A DNA stretch of 64,000 nt from Pseudovibrio sp. Tun.PSC04-5.I4. Lineage in GTDB: Bacteria > Pseudomonadota > Alphaproteobacteria > Rhizobiales > Stappiaceae. Every line of letters starts with the position of its first letter. Position 1 is the stretch's first letter. The stretch covers positions 1-64,000 of the forward strand of contig NZ_FNLB01000006.1 in NCBI RefSeq assembly GCF_900104145.1, given 5' to 3'. Positions 25,819-35,014 of the stretch are shown here, piece after piece. A program made the translations under genes and the position numbers. Under the pieces are notes generated by a model, which saw nothing but the letters and a program-made list of their open reading frames with translations, had not been told where the DNA came from and made no database searches.

Positions 25819-26514
25819 ATGAATAAAGTTTATCCAAGTGCTGCTGCAGCGTTGGACGGCCTGACATTCGATGGCATGACAGTCATGGCGGGTGGTTTTG
25901 GTCTCTGCGGCATTCCTGAAAATCTAATTGTTGCACTGCGTGATTCAGGGGTCAAAGACGTGACTGCAATCTCAAACAACGCCGGTGTCGACGATTTCGG
26001 TCTGGGGCTGCTGTTGCAAACCCGCCAGATCAAAAAGATGGTCTCATCTTATGTCGGCGAGAACGCGACGTTTGAGCGTCAATACTTGAATGGTGAACTG
26101 GAGCTGGAGTTTAACCCGCAAGGTACACTGGCTGAACGCATCCGCGCTGGCGGGGCTGGCATTCCGGGCTTCTATACAAAAACCGGTGTAGGCACGCTCA
26201 TCGCTGAAGGCAAAGAACACAAAGACTTCAACGGCGAAACCCACATCATGGAAACTGGCCTGCTTGCAGACATTGCTCTGGTGAAAGCATGGAAAGCTGA
26301 CAAGGAAGGTAATCTGGTCTTCCGCAAAACAGCACGCAACTTCAACCCGATGATGGCAACGGCAGGCAAAACCACCATTGTAGAAGTTGAAGAGATTGTA
26401 GAAACTGGAGAACTTGACCCGGATAACATCCACACTCCAGGTATTTATGTTCAGCGTATCGTTTTGGGTTCATTTGAAAAGCGCATCGAAAAGCGCACAA
26501 CGCGTGAAGCGTAA
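25819..26514 (+). CDS. scoA: 3-oxoacid CoA-transferase subunit A (ScoA/AtoD-like)
   Basis: 231 residues from ATG 25819 with GGGAG upstream. Family signatures: MAGGFGLCGIPENLIVAL (about 22-39), SNNAGVDDFGLGLLL, then GAGIPGFYTKTGVGTL and TARNFNPMMATAGK. This is the alpha subunit of succinyl-CoA:3-ketoacid CoA-transferase, which activates acetoacetate or other 3-oxoacids with CoA from succinyl-CoA. It links to ketone-body and poly-hydroxybutyrate breakdown in cells that also encode phasins (see 40-41 kb). The exact acceptor cannot be read from sequence. Confidence 0.92.
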   Translation: MNKVYPSAAAALDGLTFDGMTVMAGGFGLCGIPENLIVALRDSGVKDVTAISNNAGVDDFGLGLLLQTRQIKKMVSSYVGENATFERQYLNGELELEFNPQGTLAERIRAGGAGIPGFYTKTGVGTLIAEGKEHKDFNGETHIMETGLLADIALVKAWKADKEGNLVFRKTARNFNPMMATAGKTTIVEVEEIVETGELDPDNIHTPGIYVQRIVLGSFEKRIEKRTTREA

Positions 26515-26528
26515 GGGAGGCTGGCATC

Positions 26529-27158
26529 ATGGCATGGACACGTGACGAAATGGCCGCCTGTGCGGCAAAAGAATTGCAAGACGGTTTTTATGTAAACCTC
26601 GGCATTGGTATCCCAACGCTGGTCTCCAACTACATCCCAGAAGGTGTGGACGTTGCGCTTCAGTCTGAAAACGGCATGCTTGGCATGGGCCCGTTTCCAA
26701 CTGCTGACGAAATTGATGCAGACCTGATCAATGCGGGTAAGCAGACCATCACTGAACTGGACCGCACCAGCTACTTCTCCTCTGCAGACAGCTTCGCGAT
26801 GATCCGCGGCGGTCACATTGACCTGTCCATCCTTGGCGCGATGGAAGTCTCCGAAAGCGGTGACCTCGCCAACTGGATGATCCCTGGCAAAATGGTCAAG
26901 GGCATGGGCGGCGCGATGGATCTTGTTGCCGGTGTGAAGCGCGTAGTCGTGCTCATGGACCACACCAACAAAAAAGGCGACAAGAAGCTGCTGCACAACT
27001 GCTCCTTGCCGCTGACAGGCGTTGGTTGCGTGGACCGCATCATTACCAATTTGGGTGTGTTTGATGTTGTAGAGGGCGGCCTTAAAGCCATCGAACTGGC
27101 ACCAGGCATCACGATGGATGAAGTCAAAGAAAAGACCGAAGCCAAACTGGTTGATTGA
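26529..27158 (+). CDS. scoB: 3-oxoacid CoA-transferase subunit B (ScoB/AtoA-like)
   Basis: 209 residues, 14 bases after subunit A with GGGAGG ahead. The catalytic-glutamate motif SENGMLGMGPFP is at about 49-60; upstream, NLGIGIPTLVSNYIPEG; downstream GGHIDLSILGAMEVSESGDL and GAMDLVAGVKRVVVLMDH. It pairs with ScoA as the active heteromer. A terminator follows. A 45-codon remnant of a second copy lies 2.5 kb further on. Confidence 0.93.
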   Translation: MAWTRDEMAACAAKELQDGFYVNLGIGIPTLVSNYIPEGVDVALQSENGMLGMGPFPTADEIDADLINAGKQTITELDRTSYFSSADSFAMIRGGHIDLSILGAMEVSESGDLANWMIPGKMVKGMGGAMDLVAGVKRVVVLMDHTNKKGDKKLLHNCSLPLTGVGCVDRIITNLGVFDVVEGGLKAIELAPGITMDEVKEKTEAKLVD

Positions 27159-27179
27159 AACTAGCTATTATTGAATTGG

Positions 27180-27209
27180 AAAAAGGCTGGTCTCGTGCCA
27201 GCCTTTTTT
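27180..27209. terminator. Bidirectional terminator between scoB and the chemoreceptor
   Basis: AAAAAGGCTGG-TCTCGTG-CCAGCCTTTTTT: an 11-bp stem flanked by A and T runs. It can end the forward scoAB transcript and the reverse chemoreceptor transcript, which converge here. Confidence 0.9.
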
Positions 27210-27227
27210 ACGGACATATCAGTTCGA

Positions 27228-29261
27228 TCAGGATGCATTAACGTCCTCGAGGAAACGACTAATTACGTCCTGCAATTCCTTCGCTCTTTCGCTTACCTTT
27301 TGTGATGCGATCAACACAGTGGTTGCAGATTGGCTTGTCTCTGTTGCCGCAGATGAAACTCCGCTTATATTCCTTGATACATCCTGTGTGCCTATGGCAG
27401 CTTGTTGCACGTTCTCGCTGATTTCGGAGGTTGCAGCCCCTTGTTGCTCAACAGCTGCTGCAATTGTGGATGTATATTCATTCACCGCAGTCATACGCAC
27501 AGAGATAGAAGCTATTGCAGTGACGGCTTCTTGAGAAGAGGCCTGAACACTAGAGATCTGTTGTGATATTTCTTCTGTTGCTTTTGAGGTTTGGTTTGCA
27601 AGTTCTTTTACTTCAGAGGCAACAACAGCAAATCCCTTACCCATTTCTCCCGCGCGAGCAGCTTCAATTGTGGCGTTGAGGGCAAGAAGGTTTGTTTGCT
27701 CCGCTATATCTCTAATAAGGTTCACAACGGTTCCGATTTTCTGAACGGCGATGTCCAGATTTTCAACCTTATCATTTGTGTTGGTAGCTTCTTCGGTGGC
27801 CTCAAAAACCACCTTTTGGGTTCTTTGAACTTGGCTGCTAATTTCGCCAATCGAAGTTGATAGTTCTTCTGCCGCAGAGGCCACCGTCTGAACGTTTGTC
27901 GAAGCTTCTTCAGAAGCAGCTGAGGCAGAAGTTGCTTGCTGGGTTGTGTTTTCGGAAATGCTCGTGAGCCGGTTAGCTGTATTTGCTAACTCTTCGGAGT
28001 TCTCGCTTACGGATTGGAGAACCCCTTCAACTGCTGCATCGAAGTTAGATATAAGTTGGTGGATCGTTTTTTGTCGTGCGAGGCGTTTTTCCTGCTCTAG
28101 TTCGCTTTGGCTTTGGAGCTCGTGTCGTTCAATCGCATTTTGTACGAAGACCTGGAGTGCCCGGGCCATACGTCCGAGCTCGTCTTTACGGCCAGCATAC
28201 TCGACTTTGCTATTTACATCGCCAGTTGCAAGCCTTTGCATACGTCCTGTGATGAGGCGAATTGGCTTCGCAATAGAAGCGCCTATCAACCAGAGGACGC
28301 CACTCCCAGCTAGTATGCCAATCAGAGCAATCGCAATGGAGAAGTAGAGGATACTCATTGCTGGTTTCAACAATTCATCGGTATCAACCCCAACAACCAG
28401 ATACCATTGTTGGTTGTCGTTCAAGAGATTAACTTTGTAGAATGTCCTCGTCAAACCCTCAGCAGTTTCAACGGCTATTCCATCCGCGGCGGTTTGAATA
28501 GTTTCGAGAGCTGAGCGGGTAATGTTGGAACCAAGTAAGGTGCGATTCGAATGTGACACCCAGATACCACCTTCACTTAACAATCCAATAAATCCCGTCT
28601 CGAAGGGTTTGGAACTGGATATTTTTTCCTGTAGCTTGTCCATATAAAGATCGAGCATCACGGAGCCGATTACTTTGCCATCAACATTTTTAACAGGAGA
28701 CAGAGCTGTTGAGAGCAGAATTTTCTTGCCACCTACATCATAGATAGCTGGCTCAGTTAGAAGTGGTTTCCCCGATATCAGAAGATCTGCATATGCTTTT
28801 CCGGAATTAGATGCTGGTTCCAATTTCAGGAACTTAGATTGCAAACCATTTCCTCCTCTAAAAAAGAGGGAAGAAAACAGTCCTGTGTCACTCGTAAATT
28901 CGAGTGCGGTGTTGTCTTTATCCAAGGCAAGCTGATCTGGTTGAAAACGGATAATACCGGCGGCAAATTTGGTGTTGTTTTCCATTACTGTTTTCAAAAC
29001 GTCAAAGTAGACACGCCTGTCACTTATTCCGGTCGCGATGAGGCCTTCATATGTGTCTGCAATGAGAGCTGCTCCGCGCTCAATATCCATAAGTGCTTGC
29101 TGTGCGACTTCGGATTGAGTTTTAGAGACTTCAATGAGATTGACTTCGCCAGTCAATTTAGCAGCCTGCATCATCATAAATGCAATTACAGTCAGTAAGC
29201 AGACAAAAGAGACGAGAAAAACAGCACTCGCTGATAGAAAAATTCGATCCTTAAGGGACAT
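27228..29261 (-). CDS. Methyl-accepting chemotaxis protein
   Basis: 677 residues from ATG 29261 (MSLKDRIFLSASAVF). Membrane helix 1 at about 7-33, a large periplasmic region (about 34-300) resembling a dCache ligand domain (FDVLKTVMENNTKF, GSVMLDLYMDKL, WYLVVGVDTDELL), helix 2 at about 305-330, a HAMP-like linker, then the cytoplasmic signalling domain with the hairpin tip RDIAEQTNLLALNATIEAAR and AVVASEVKELANQ. It senses an unknown small ligand and signals to CheA. There is no C-terminal CheR-tethering pentapeptide. It is convergent with scoB. Confidence 0.93.
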   Translation of the reverse strand: MSLKDRIFLSASAVFLVSFVCLLTVIAFMMMQAAKLTGEVNLIEVSKTQSEVAQQALMDIERGAALIADTYEGLIATGISDRRVYFDVLKTVMENNTKFAAGIIRFQPDQLALDKDNTALEFTSDTGLFSSLFFRGGNGLQSKFLKLEPASNSGKAYADLLISGKPLLTEPAIYDVGGKKILLSTALSPVKNVDGKVIGSVMLDLYMDKLQEKISSSKPFETGFIGLLSEGGIWVSHSNRTLLGSNITRSALETIQTAADGIAVETAEGLTRTFYKVNLLNDNQQWYLVVGVDTDELLKPAMSILYFSIAIALIGILAGSGVLWLIGASIAKPIRLITGRMQRLATGDVNSKVEYAGRKDELGRMARALQVFVQNAIERHELQSQSELEQEKRLARQKTIHQLISNFDAAVEGVLQSVSENSEELANTANRLTSISENTTQQATSASAASEEASTNVQTVASAAEELSTSIGEISSQVQRTQKVVFEATEEATNTNDKVENLDIAVQKIGTVVNLIRDIAEQTNLLALNATIEAARAGEMGKGFAVVASEVKELANQTSKATEEISQQISSVQASSQEAVTAIASISVRMTAVNEYTSTIAAAVEQQGAATSEISENVQQAAIGTQDVSRNISGVSSAATETSQSATTVLIASQKVSERAKELQDVISRFLEDVNAS

Positions 29262-29649
29262 AATAAAGCAACCCTGCATACATATGAATAAAATTACCTT
29301 GAGTATAAAGATCTTTGAAATTAGGTGCGTGAGGGTTAATTATTATAAGCTTTTGTGTTTTCGGTGGTGGTGCGTATATGGAAAATAAATATTAACTAAG
29401 TATTTATAAGTGCCGGGTGTGACACCCAACGTTTGGGTTACGCCGAACGAAACATTCAGTATTTGTGAAAGCAATTATTTCCGGGGGAAATATGATGTTT
29501 GCACGAGATTGTTCCGTGAAGTCCTATAGTCGTCGCCACTTGAGAGTAAACTGTCATCATAGGACGTTCCCAGACGTGAGATGCACGTCTGGTAAAAGTT
29601 AGAACCCAATCTACTTGCCTACCTTTAAGCACTTAAGCATTTAGACGCT
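29262..29649. other. Non-coding gap upstream of the chemoreceptor
   Basis: About 390 bases, AT-rich near the chemoreceptor start. It should hold the chemoreceptor promoter (reverse). I see no gene or RNA; the right border passes directly into a remnant of a CoA-transferase gene. Confidence 0.45.
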
Positions 29650-29784
29650 CGCTGTGTGGAACGCATCATTACTAACTTGGGTATGTTTGATGTCGTGGAA
29701 GGCGGCCTGAAAGTCGCCGAACTGGCACCAAGCATCACTATGGATGAAATCAAGGAAAAGGCTGGAGCCAAACTGGTTGATTGA
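29650..29784 (+). pseudogene. Remnant of a second CoA-transferase subunit B gene (C-terminus only)
   Basis: 45 codons reading RCVERIITNLGMFDVVEGGL, then KVAELAPSITMDEIKEKAGA, then KLVD and a stop. They align without gaps to the last 44 residues of the intact scoB at 26529-27158. Many of the DNA differences are silent, so this was a functional diverged paralogue, not a fresh copy. The first about 165 residues and subunit A are gone; the upstream sequence shows no homology. No ribosome site. Confidence 0.85.
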
Positions 29785-29896
29785 AATAGTCAGATAATTT
29801 GTTGGCTCTGATGGAGAGGGATTAATTCCCTTTTTTCATTTGTATGTAGTATAAATAATTGGTAACTATTTCCTACTCAAAGGGAAATAATTGCTT

Positions 29897-30532
29897 GTGA
29901 TTGTGCTCAAAGAAGAAAATCTGCTGGCTGCTGGTGGGGTACGAAAAGTTTATGTGCACTCCGAAACTCCAAATAAATGCATTAAAGTGGATAAACTCAC
30001 TGACCATTTAGGGGAATGGGGGACTGCACACGAGTTGGAATACTACTCGTATCTGGAGGAAAAACGCGGGTACCTAGATTTTTACGCCGTAGCAAAATTC
30101 CACGGAACAGTCGAAACTAATCAGGGCAAAGGTGCCGTATTTGATCTTGTTAGAGACGAGGATACGCAGGAACCATCCCAAACTCTCTATCATGTAATGT
30201 GCAAGTTTCATTCTTCTAAAGAAAGGGATATGCATAAATCAGCACTTAGAGAATTTAGGCGCAAACTACTAAAAGATAGAATTTTATGCCGTGATTTGAA
30301 TCCTTGGAATGTGGTTGTGCAAAAAAAGAAAGACGGAAATATTCAATACGTCCTAATTGACGGAGTTGGTCATGGAAAATACAAAAAATTTGGAAGGTTT
30401 CGTATTTTTGTCAAGATGTTCCGCCACTTAAGACGACGTAATCTCAAGTCTTATGAATTATTGAAAGCGTATTGTTTGGATACCAAATTTAGCGATACGA
30501 GATGGACTGCTGGTCCAATATTACGCAAATAA
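29897..30532 (+). CDS. YrbL-family kinase-fold protein, copy 1
   Basis: 211 residues from GTG 29897, the position equivalent to the ATG of the next gene; TTG 29891 is the alternative. YrbL (PhoP-regulon) signature: GGVRKVYVHSETPNKCIKVD at about 14-33, with invariant lysine, then FHGTVETNQGKGAVFDLV. The kinase-like catalytic loop is CRDLNPWNVVV (Asp and Asn kept) and IDGVGH replaces DFG. YrbL-like proteins are cytoplasmic, small and of unknown substrate. The C-terminus is Arg/Lys-rich. Low GC compared with neighbours suggests horizontal origin. Followed by a close paralogue in the same direction. Confidence 0.78.
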   Translation: MIVLKEENLLAAGGVRKVYVHSETPNKCIKVDKLTDHLGEWGTAHELEYYSYLEEKRGYLDFYAVAKFHGTVETNQGKGAVFDLVRDEDTQEPSQTLYHVMCKFHSSKERDMHKSALREFRRKLLKDRILCRDLNPWNVVVQKKKDGNIQYVLIDGVGHGKYKKFGRFRIFVKMFRHLRRRNLKSYELLKAYCLDTKFSDTRWTAGPILRK

Positions 30533-30711
30533 TGAATTGTAGATGATTTGAGGTAAATTTTATGTATCAATTTGGAAGGTTGAGATCCAGGTGTCTTGTT
30601 GGTGTTTTACGCATGAAATTTATGCTGCGACTTGGGAGGCTTTATGCTTGACCATGGAGGAGGGAAAATAAGCCTTCTTTTTATTTATTGCTCAAAGAGA
30701 AGCAATTTCTT

Positions 30712-31374
30712 ATGATTATACTTAATGAAAACAATCTGATTGCATGTGGCGGTGTTCGAAAAGTTTATCAGCACCCTGATAAACCTAATCTTTGTGTTAA
30801 AGTTGACATGAATGCCGTGGGCAGGGGAGCTGGGGTTACTCGCCAGGAGGCAAGTCTGTTTGAACAGCTACTCAGGAAACGAAACCAGAAAGAGTTCTCG
30901 GTTATTTCGAACTACCGTGGAAGTATTGAAACAAATCTAGGTTTTGGTGGAATTTTTGATCTAATTACTGATGAAAGTACGGGTAAGCCTTCGCAAATTT
31001 TGATGAAGATATTGCAAGAGGAACCTGAGTTTGTTGCGACCAGAAAGTTTATTGTTGCACTTCAGAAGTTTCGCCGCGATTTGGTAAGGGAAGCTGTGCT
31101 TTGTCGCGATATCCGTCCATGGAACATTTGCGTTCAGATTCTGGCTAATGATGAAATCAGATTAGTGCTTATTGATGGTGTCGGACATGTAAAGAAAAAA
31201 TGGTTCGAACATGTTGATTTGTTTGTGCAAATAAAAATGACATATTATTTTTTCAGTAAGTATATTTTTCCGAATAATCGACTCCTTAGATTTTATACGA
31301 GTGACCGGAAACAGTATTCTTGGAAAGCTGGACCAATGTTTGAGGCTGGTCACGAGAAAACTCAATCTAAGTGA
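30712..31374 (+). CDS. YrbL-family kinase-fold protein, copy 2
   Basis: 220 residues from ATG 30712 (AAAGAGAAG 9 bases upstream). It shares the YrbL layout with its neighbour: GGVRKVYQHPDKPNLCVKVD, YRGSIETNLGFGGIFDLITD, CRDIRPWNICVQ and LIDGVGHVKK. Identity between the two looks moderate, so the duplication is not recent, yet even the upstream DNA (CTCAAAGRGAARYAATT-like) still resembles. AT-rich. Possible role in sugar or lipid phosphorylation at the cell surface is speculative. Confidence 0.78.
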   Translation: MIILNENNLIACGGVRKVYQHPDKPNLCVKVDMNAVGRGAGVTRQEASLFEQLLRKRNQKEFSVISNYRGSIETNLGFGGIFDLITDESTGKPSQILMKILQEEPEFVATRKFIVALQKFRRDLVREAVLCRDIRPWNICVQILANDEIRLVLIDGVGHVKKKWFEHVDLFVQIKMTYYFFSKYIFPNNRLLRFYTSDRKQYSWKAGPMFEAGHEKTQSK

Positions 31375-31458
31375 TAAAACTCAAAAATGCTGCAAACTTG
31401 CCCTTAACAGGGAGTTGGGTTATGCCACCTTTTGATGTCTGCATAAATGGAGCGTTCC

Positions 31459-32085
31459 GTGATCCCTATTGAAGTACTTACTGGTTTCTTTACCGTGACC
31501 GTTCTTCTGGCGCTGGTTCCGGGACCGGACAACATCTTTGTACTCACTCAGTCAGCCGTCAGTGGTCGTATGGCAGGTCTGGCAGTTACACTGGGCCTCT
31601 GCACGGGTTTAATTTTCCATACGACGGCTGTTGCGCTAGGTGTTTCGGCAATTTTTCAAGCGTCGGAACTGGCGTTTACTTTGGTCAAAGCTCTGGGTGT
31701 TGGTTATCTGCTCTACCTCGCATGGGGAGCCTTTCGAGCGAAGCCATTACCGTTGAAGCAAGGCAATGCGGGTCAGTCGTCGCTGTTACCGCTGTATCGG
31801 CGCGGCGTTATTATGAACATCACCAATCCGAAAATCGCGATTTTCTTCCTGTCTTTCTTCCCGCAGTTTATTGACCCAGCACACGGTCCTTTGGTTCCGC
31901 AGTTCTTGCAACTGGGTGCAGTTTTTATCTGCTCAACGATTCTGGTATTCGGAAGTGTAGCATTCGCCGCCGGCTCTATAGGTGATCGTCTCAGCAAATC
32001 AATCACAGCTCAAAAGGTGATGAACCGCATCGCATCCGTCGTCTTTGTGGGAATGGCATTGAAGCTGGCAGCCGCGACGCGATAA
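31459..32085 (+). CDS. LysE/RhtB-family amino-acid exporter
   Basis: 208 residues from GTG 31459; GGAG at 31449-31452 gives 6-base spacing and the start (MIPIEVLTGFFTV...) matches the family, whereas ATG 31447 has no ribosome site. Six membrane helices, LVPGPDNIFVLTQSAVSG signature (about 18-35), YLLYLAWGAFRAK and MNITNPKIAIFFLSFFPQFI. Exports a neutral or basic amino acid or related metabolite; the substrate is unknown. Confidence 0.88.
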   Translation: MIPIEVLTGFFTVTVLLALVPGPDNIFVLTQSAVSGRMAGLAVTLGLCTGLIFHTTAVALGVSAIFQASELAFTLVKALGVGYLLYLAWGAFRAKPLPLKQGNAGQSSLLPLYRRGVIMNITNPKIAIFFLSFFPQFIDPAHGPLVPQFLQLGAVFICSTILVFGSVAFAAGSIGDRLSKSITAQKVMNRIASVVFVGMALKLAAATR

Positions 32086-32108
32086 TGCGCCGCCACCATT
32101 AATCGATC

Positions 32109-33845
32109 TTATTCAGCTGGAACCATCACAGGCGTACCTTTGGTGCGGCTGCTTGATTTTTGGCGAAATGTATCAGCGCTGGTTTTCGCTAGTAATATCA
32201 CCGGAATAATCCCAACCATCACGATGACCAAAGCAGGCAACGCTGCATCCTCAAAGGCCTCGCGAGAAGCTGCGTTATAGACTGTTGTCGCCAGCGTCTC
32301 GAAATTAAACGGGCGCAGCAGCAATGTTGCCGGCAGCTCTTTCATGCATTCAACAAACGCGAGCAGAGCGGCAGATAGGATCACCGGCTTCATCAACGGC
32401 ACATGCACCTTGCCCAATGTCTGCCATGCATTGCGACCAAGCGTTCTGGATGCCATGTCGTAATGCGGAGTGATCTTTCCAAAACCACCGTCAATCTGGC
32501 CATAAGAGACTGCCAGAAAGCGCACCACATAGGCGTAAATCAGCGCGGTACCGGAGCCAAGTAAAAGCAGACCGGTTGAGAACCCAAACAGGGCTTTGCT
32601 GCTATCCGCGATGAAGTTATCGAGCGCAGCAACCGGGAAGAGGATTCCAACCGCGAGAATGGTTCCGGGAACCGCATACCCAATAGAGGCGACGCGGCCA
32701 AGGCTTGTGGTCAAGCGGGAAGGGTTGATCCGTCTGCTGTAGGCTAGGGCCAGTGAGATGCCGATAGAAATCGTAGCTGCGATGAGAGCTAGCCAAAGTG
32801 TGTTCTGTGCAGCCTTCCAAAGCGCTGGATTAAACGCATCTTCGAACCGGCGGCTTGCACGGTTTGCAAGCAACAGAGCAGGGAAGAGGAACCCCAGAAG
32901 GATTGGCAAAGAGCAGGCAATCACAGCAACCCATTTTCGTAGTCCACCAAGCTCATAGCTAGGCAACGCACGGTACGTACCAGTTGACTGATGAAAGCGC
33001 TGCTTGCGACGGCCATAATACTCAAGAGCCATCAGCACTAAGACAAACACCAGCATCGTACAGGCGATTTGCGCGGCACCGGTCAGGCTGGAGCGGTTAA
33101 GCCATGTGTCATAGACTGAGAAGGTGAGTGTTTGTACACCGAAGAAGGAAACAGCTCCGATATCATTCAAGCATTCCATCAAAGCCAGCGTAACGCCTAC
33201 TACAATTGCAGGGCGGGCAAGCGGAAGGGCGACTTTGAAGAATAGACGCATTGGGCCTGCACCCAAAGTACGCGAAACATCCAACGCACAGGCTGATTGA
33301 ATGAGAAAAGACGCGCGTGCACTCAGATAAACATAGGGGTAAAGCACAAAGCCCATCACGAATACGGCGCCGCCAAGAGAGCGCACCTCCGGGAACCAAT
33401 AGTCACGTGAGGTCTTAAAGCCGAATATATCGCGGATGATGCTTTGGGCAATGCCGGTGTAATCAAGCAATTCCACATAGGAAAACGCGATGATGTAGGT
33501 TGGAACAGCAAGCGGTAAAAGCAATGCCAGATCAAAGAACCTGCGACCCGGAAAACGGCACATGGTTACGAGCCATGCAGTTCCAACACCTACCACAAGA
33601 ACCAGTATTCCAACGCCAATAAGCAGCTGCAATGTCGTTGAAATTGCGCGCGGAAGCACCGTGGAAATAAGATGAGGCCACAAATCGCCAGAGGAGCCAA
33701 GTGCCATAATGACGATTGCAAGTATTGGCAGTAAAATCAGTCCGGTGAGAAACAGCGTGCCAAACGTGAGAAGCCGCTCCCCTCGAGAGGAGGGGGCGGC
33801 GCTCTTAAACTGCAGCAGATTGTTAGAACCGTGTCTAGAGTTCAT
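32109..33845 (-). CDS. fbpB: Ferric iron ABC transporter permease (FbpB/SfuB-like)
   Basis: 578 residues with about 12 membrane helices and two fused permease halves, as is usual for FbpB. Each half has an EAA-like loop: ALDVSRTLGAGPMRLFFKVALPLAR (split: SRTLGAGPMRLFFKVALP) and DMASRTLGRNAWQTLGKVHVP. It forms the inner-membrane channel for ferric iron handed over by FbpA, encoded 20 bases upstream in the same transcript. No ATPase (FbpC) gene is adjacent. Confidence 0.9.
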   Translation of the reverse strand: MNSRHGSNNLLQFKSAAPSSRGERLLTFGTLFLTGLILLPILAIVIMALGSSGDLWPHLISTVLPRAISTTLQLLIGVGILVLVVGVGTAWLVTMCRFPGRRFFDLALLLPLAVPTYIIAFSYVELLDYTGIAQSIIRDIFGFKTSRDYWFPEVRSLGGAVFVMGFVLYPYVYLSARASFLIQSACALDVSRTLGAGPMRLFFKVALPLARPAIVVGVTLALMECLNDIGAVSFFGVQTLTFSVYDTWLNRSSLTGAAQIACTMLVFVLVLMALEYYGRRKQRFHQSTGTYRALPSYELGGLRKWVAVIACSLPILLGFLFPALLLANRASRRFEDAFNPALWKAAQNTLWLALIAATISIGISLALAYSRRINPSRLTTSLGRVASIGYAVPGTILAVGILFPVAALDNFIADSSKALFGFSTGLLLLGSGTALIYAYVVRFLAVSYGQIDGGFGKITPHYDMASRTLGRNAWQTLGKVHVPLMKPVILSAALLAFVECMKELPATLLLRPFNFETLATTVYNAASREAFEDAALPALVIVMVGIIPVILLAKTSADTFRQKSSSRTKGTPVMVPAE

Positions 33846-33865
33846 ATGCTTGCATTATTCTTTCA

Positions 33866-34924
33866 TCAGCTGGAAGGGCCATTGTCAAATCCAACCAGAT
33901 CAACCAGTTCACTTGCTTTTGCGCGTTGTGCAGCAATTTCATTCAAAGCAACTTTGTCAGGATTAAAGCTGCCCCAGGATGCGACAAGCTCAGAGGCTTT
34001 CACACCCGGCAGAACTGGGTATTCGAAGTTTACGCCAGCGTAAATTTCTTGAGCTGAAGCGGAAGATAAATATTCCATCAGCTTGATAGCGTTCTCCTGA
34101 TGAGGAGCGTTCTTCGCCAGGATCATACCAGAGATGTTGACATGGGTGCCGCGGTCTTCGGTGTTTGGGAAGAGGATGCGAACAGAAGCAGCCCAGTCTT
34201 GTTGCTCTGGATCTTTCTCGTTGGTTTGCATCTTGCCCATGTAATAGGTATTGCCAAGAGCGATGTCGCACTCACCAGCGAAGATGGATTTTACCTGCGC
34301 ACGGTCGTTGCCGGTTGGCTTGCGGGCAAGATTATCACGAACACCTTCAAGCCATTTTTGAGTGCCTTCTTCGCCGAGGTTTGCAACCATGGAAGCAATA
34401 AGGCCGATGGAGTAAACGTGCTGGCCTGAACGGGTGCAAAGACGACCCTTCCACTTTGGATCAGCCAGTTCTTCATAAGTGATAGCATCTTGATCAACGC
34501 GGTCTTTGGAAGCGTAGATCACACGAGCACGGGTTGTCAGACCAAACCATTCATTGTCTTTGTCACGTAGGTTTGCTGGGATGTTTGCATTGATAACATC
34601 GCTATTGAGCGGCTGAGAAACGCCCAACTCTTTAGCACCCTGAAGGCGCCCAACGTCAACGGAGAGCAAAACGTCGGCTGGGGAGTTGTTGCCCTCAGCT
34701 TTGATACGCTCGGCAAGACCCTTTTTAGCAAATACGATGTTTGTCTTGATGCCGGTCTTCTCTGTGAAGGCTTTAAGCAGTGGTTGGATCAGTTCTGGCT
34801 GGCGGTAAGAGTAAATGTTTACTTCTTCTTCTGCCTGTGCAGCAGAGCCCAAACCAAGAAGGCTTGTTGCGCTCAATGCAGCGCCAGCGACTGTCAGTCC
34901 AATCCCTTTTACCAAAGACTTCAT
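33866..34924 (-). CDS. fbpA: Ferric iron-binding periplasmic protein (FbpA/FutA-like)
   Basis: 352 residues from ATG 34924 (GGAGG upstream; the frame extends 5 codons further without a ribosome site). A Sec signal peptide ends ...GSAAQA-EE. The mature start EVNIYSYRQPELIQPLLKAF and YGKM-type tyrosine pairs (NTYYMGKMQT) identify an iron(III)-binding FbpA/FutA. Tyr ligands are typical of the family. First gene of a two-gene operon with a TGA-N9-TCA box about 75 bases upstream. Confidence 0.92.
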   Translation of the reverse strand: MKSLVKGIGLTVAGAALSATSLLGLGSAAQAEEEVNIYSYRQPELIQPLLKAFTEKTGIKTNIVFAKKGLAERIKAEGNNSPADVLLSVDVGRLQGAKELGVSQPLNSDVINANIPANLRDKDNEWFGLTTRARVIYASKDRVDQDAITYEELADPKWKGRLCTRSGQHVYSIGLIASMVANLGEEGTQKWLEGVRDNLARKPTGNDRAQVKSIFAGECDIALGNTYYMGKMQTNEKDPEQQDWAASVRILFPNTEDRGTHVNISGMILAKNAPHQENAIKLMEYLSSASAQEIYAGVNFEYPVLPGVKASELVASWGSFNPDKVALNEIAAQRAKASELVDLVGFDNGPSS

Positions 34925-34995
34925 AGGAATGCCCTCCAAGTGATCTGATGTTATACGTTGTCTAAACGCTGTTCGTTAGCCCGATGTATCGTAAA

Positions 34996-35014
34996 GTTGA
35001 CTGTTCCTGTCAAC
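34996..35014 (-). promoter_or_regulatory. Putative iron-rhodo box (RirA operator) upstream of fbpA
   Basis: Perfect dyad GTTGAC-N7-GTCAAC containing TGA-N9-TCA at 34998-35012. TGA-N9-TCA is the consensus described for RirA-type iron repression in Rhizobiales. Its position in the fbpA promoter region supports iron-dependent control. The regulator itself is not in the window. Confidence 0.7.

Noticed and set aside
25631..25819. 62-residue open frame before scoA
   Set aside because: Low-complexity, no ribosome site, ends at the scoA start; probably non-coding.
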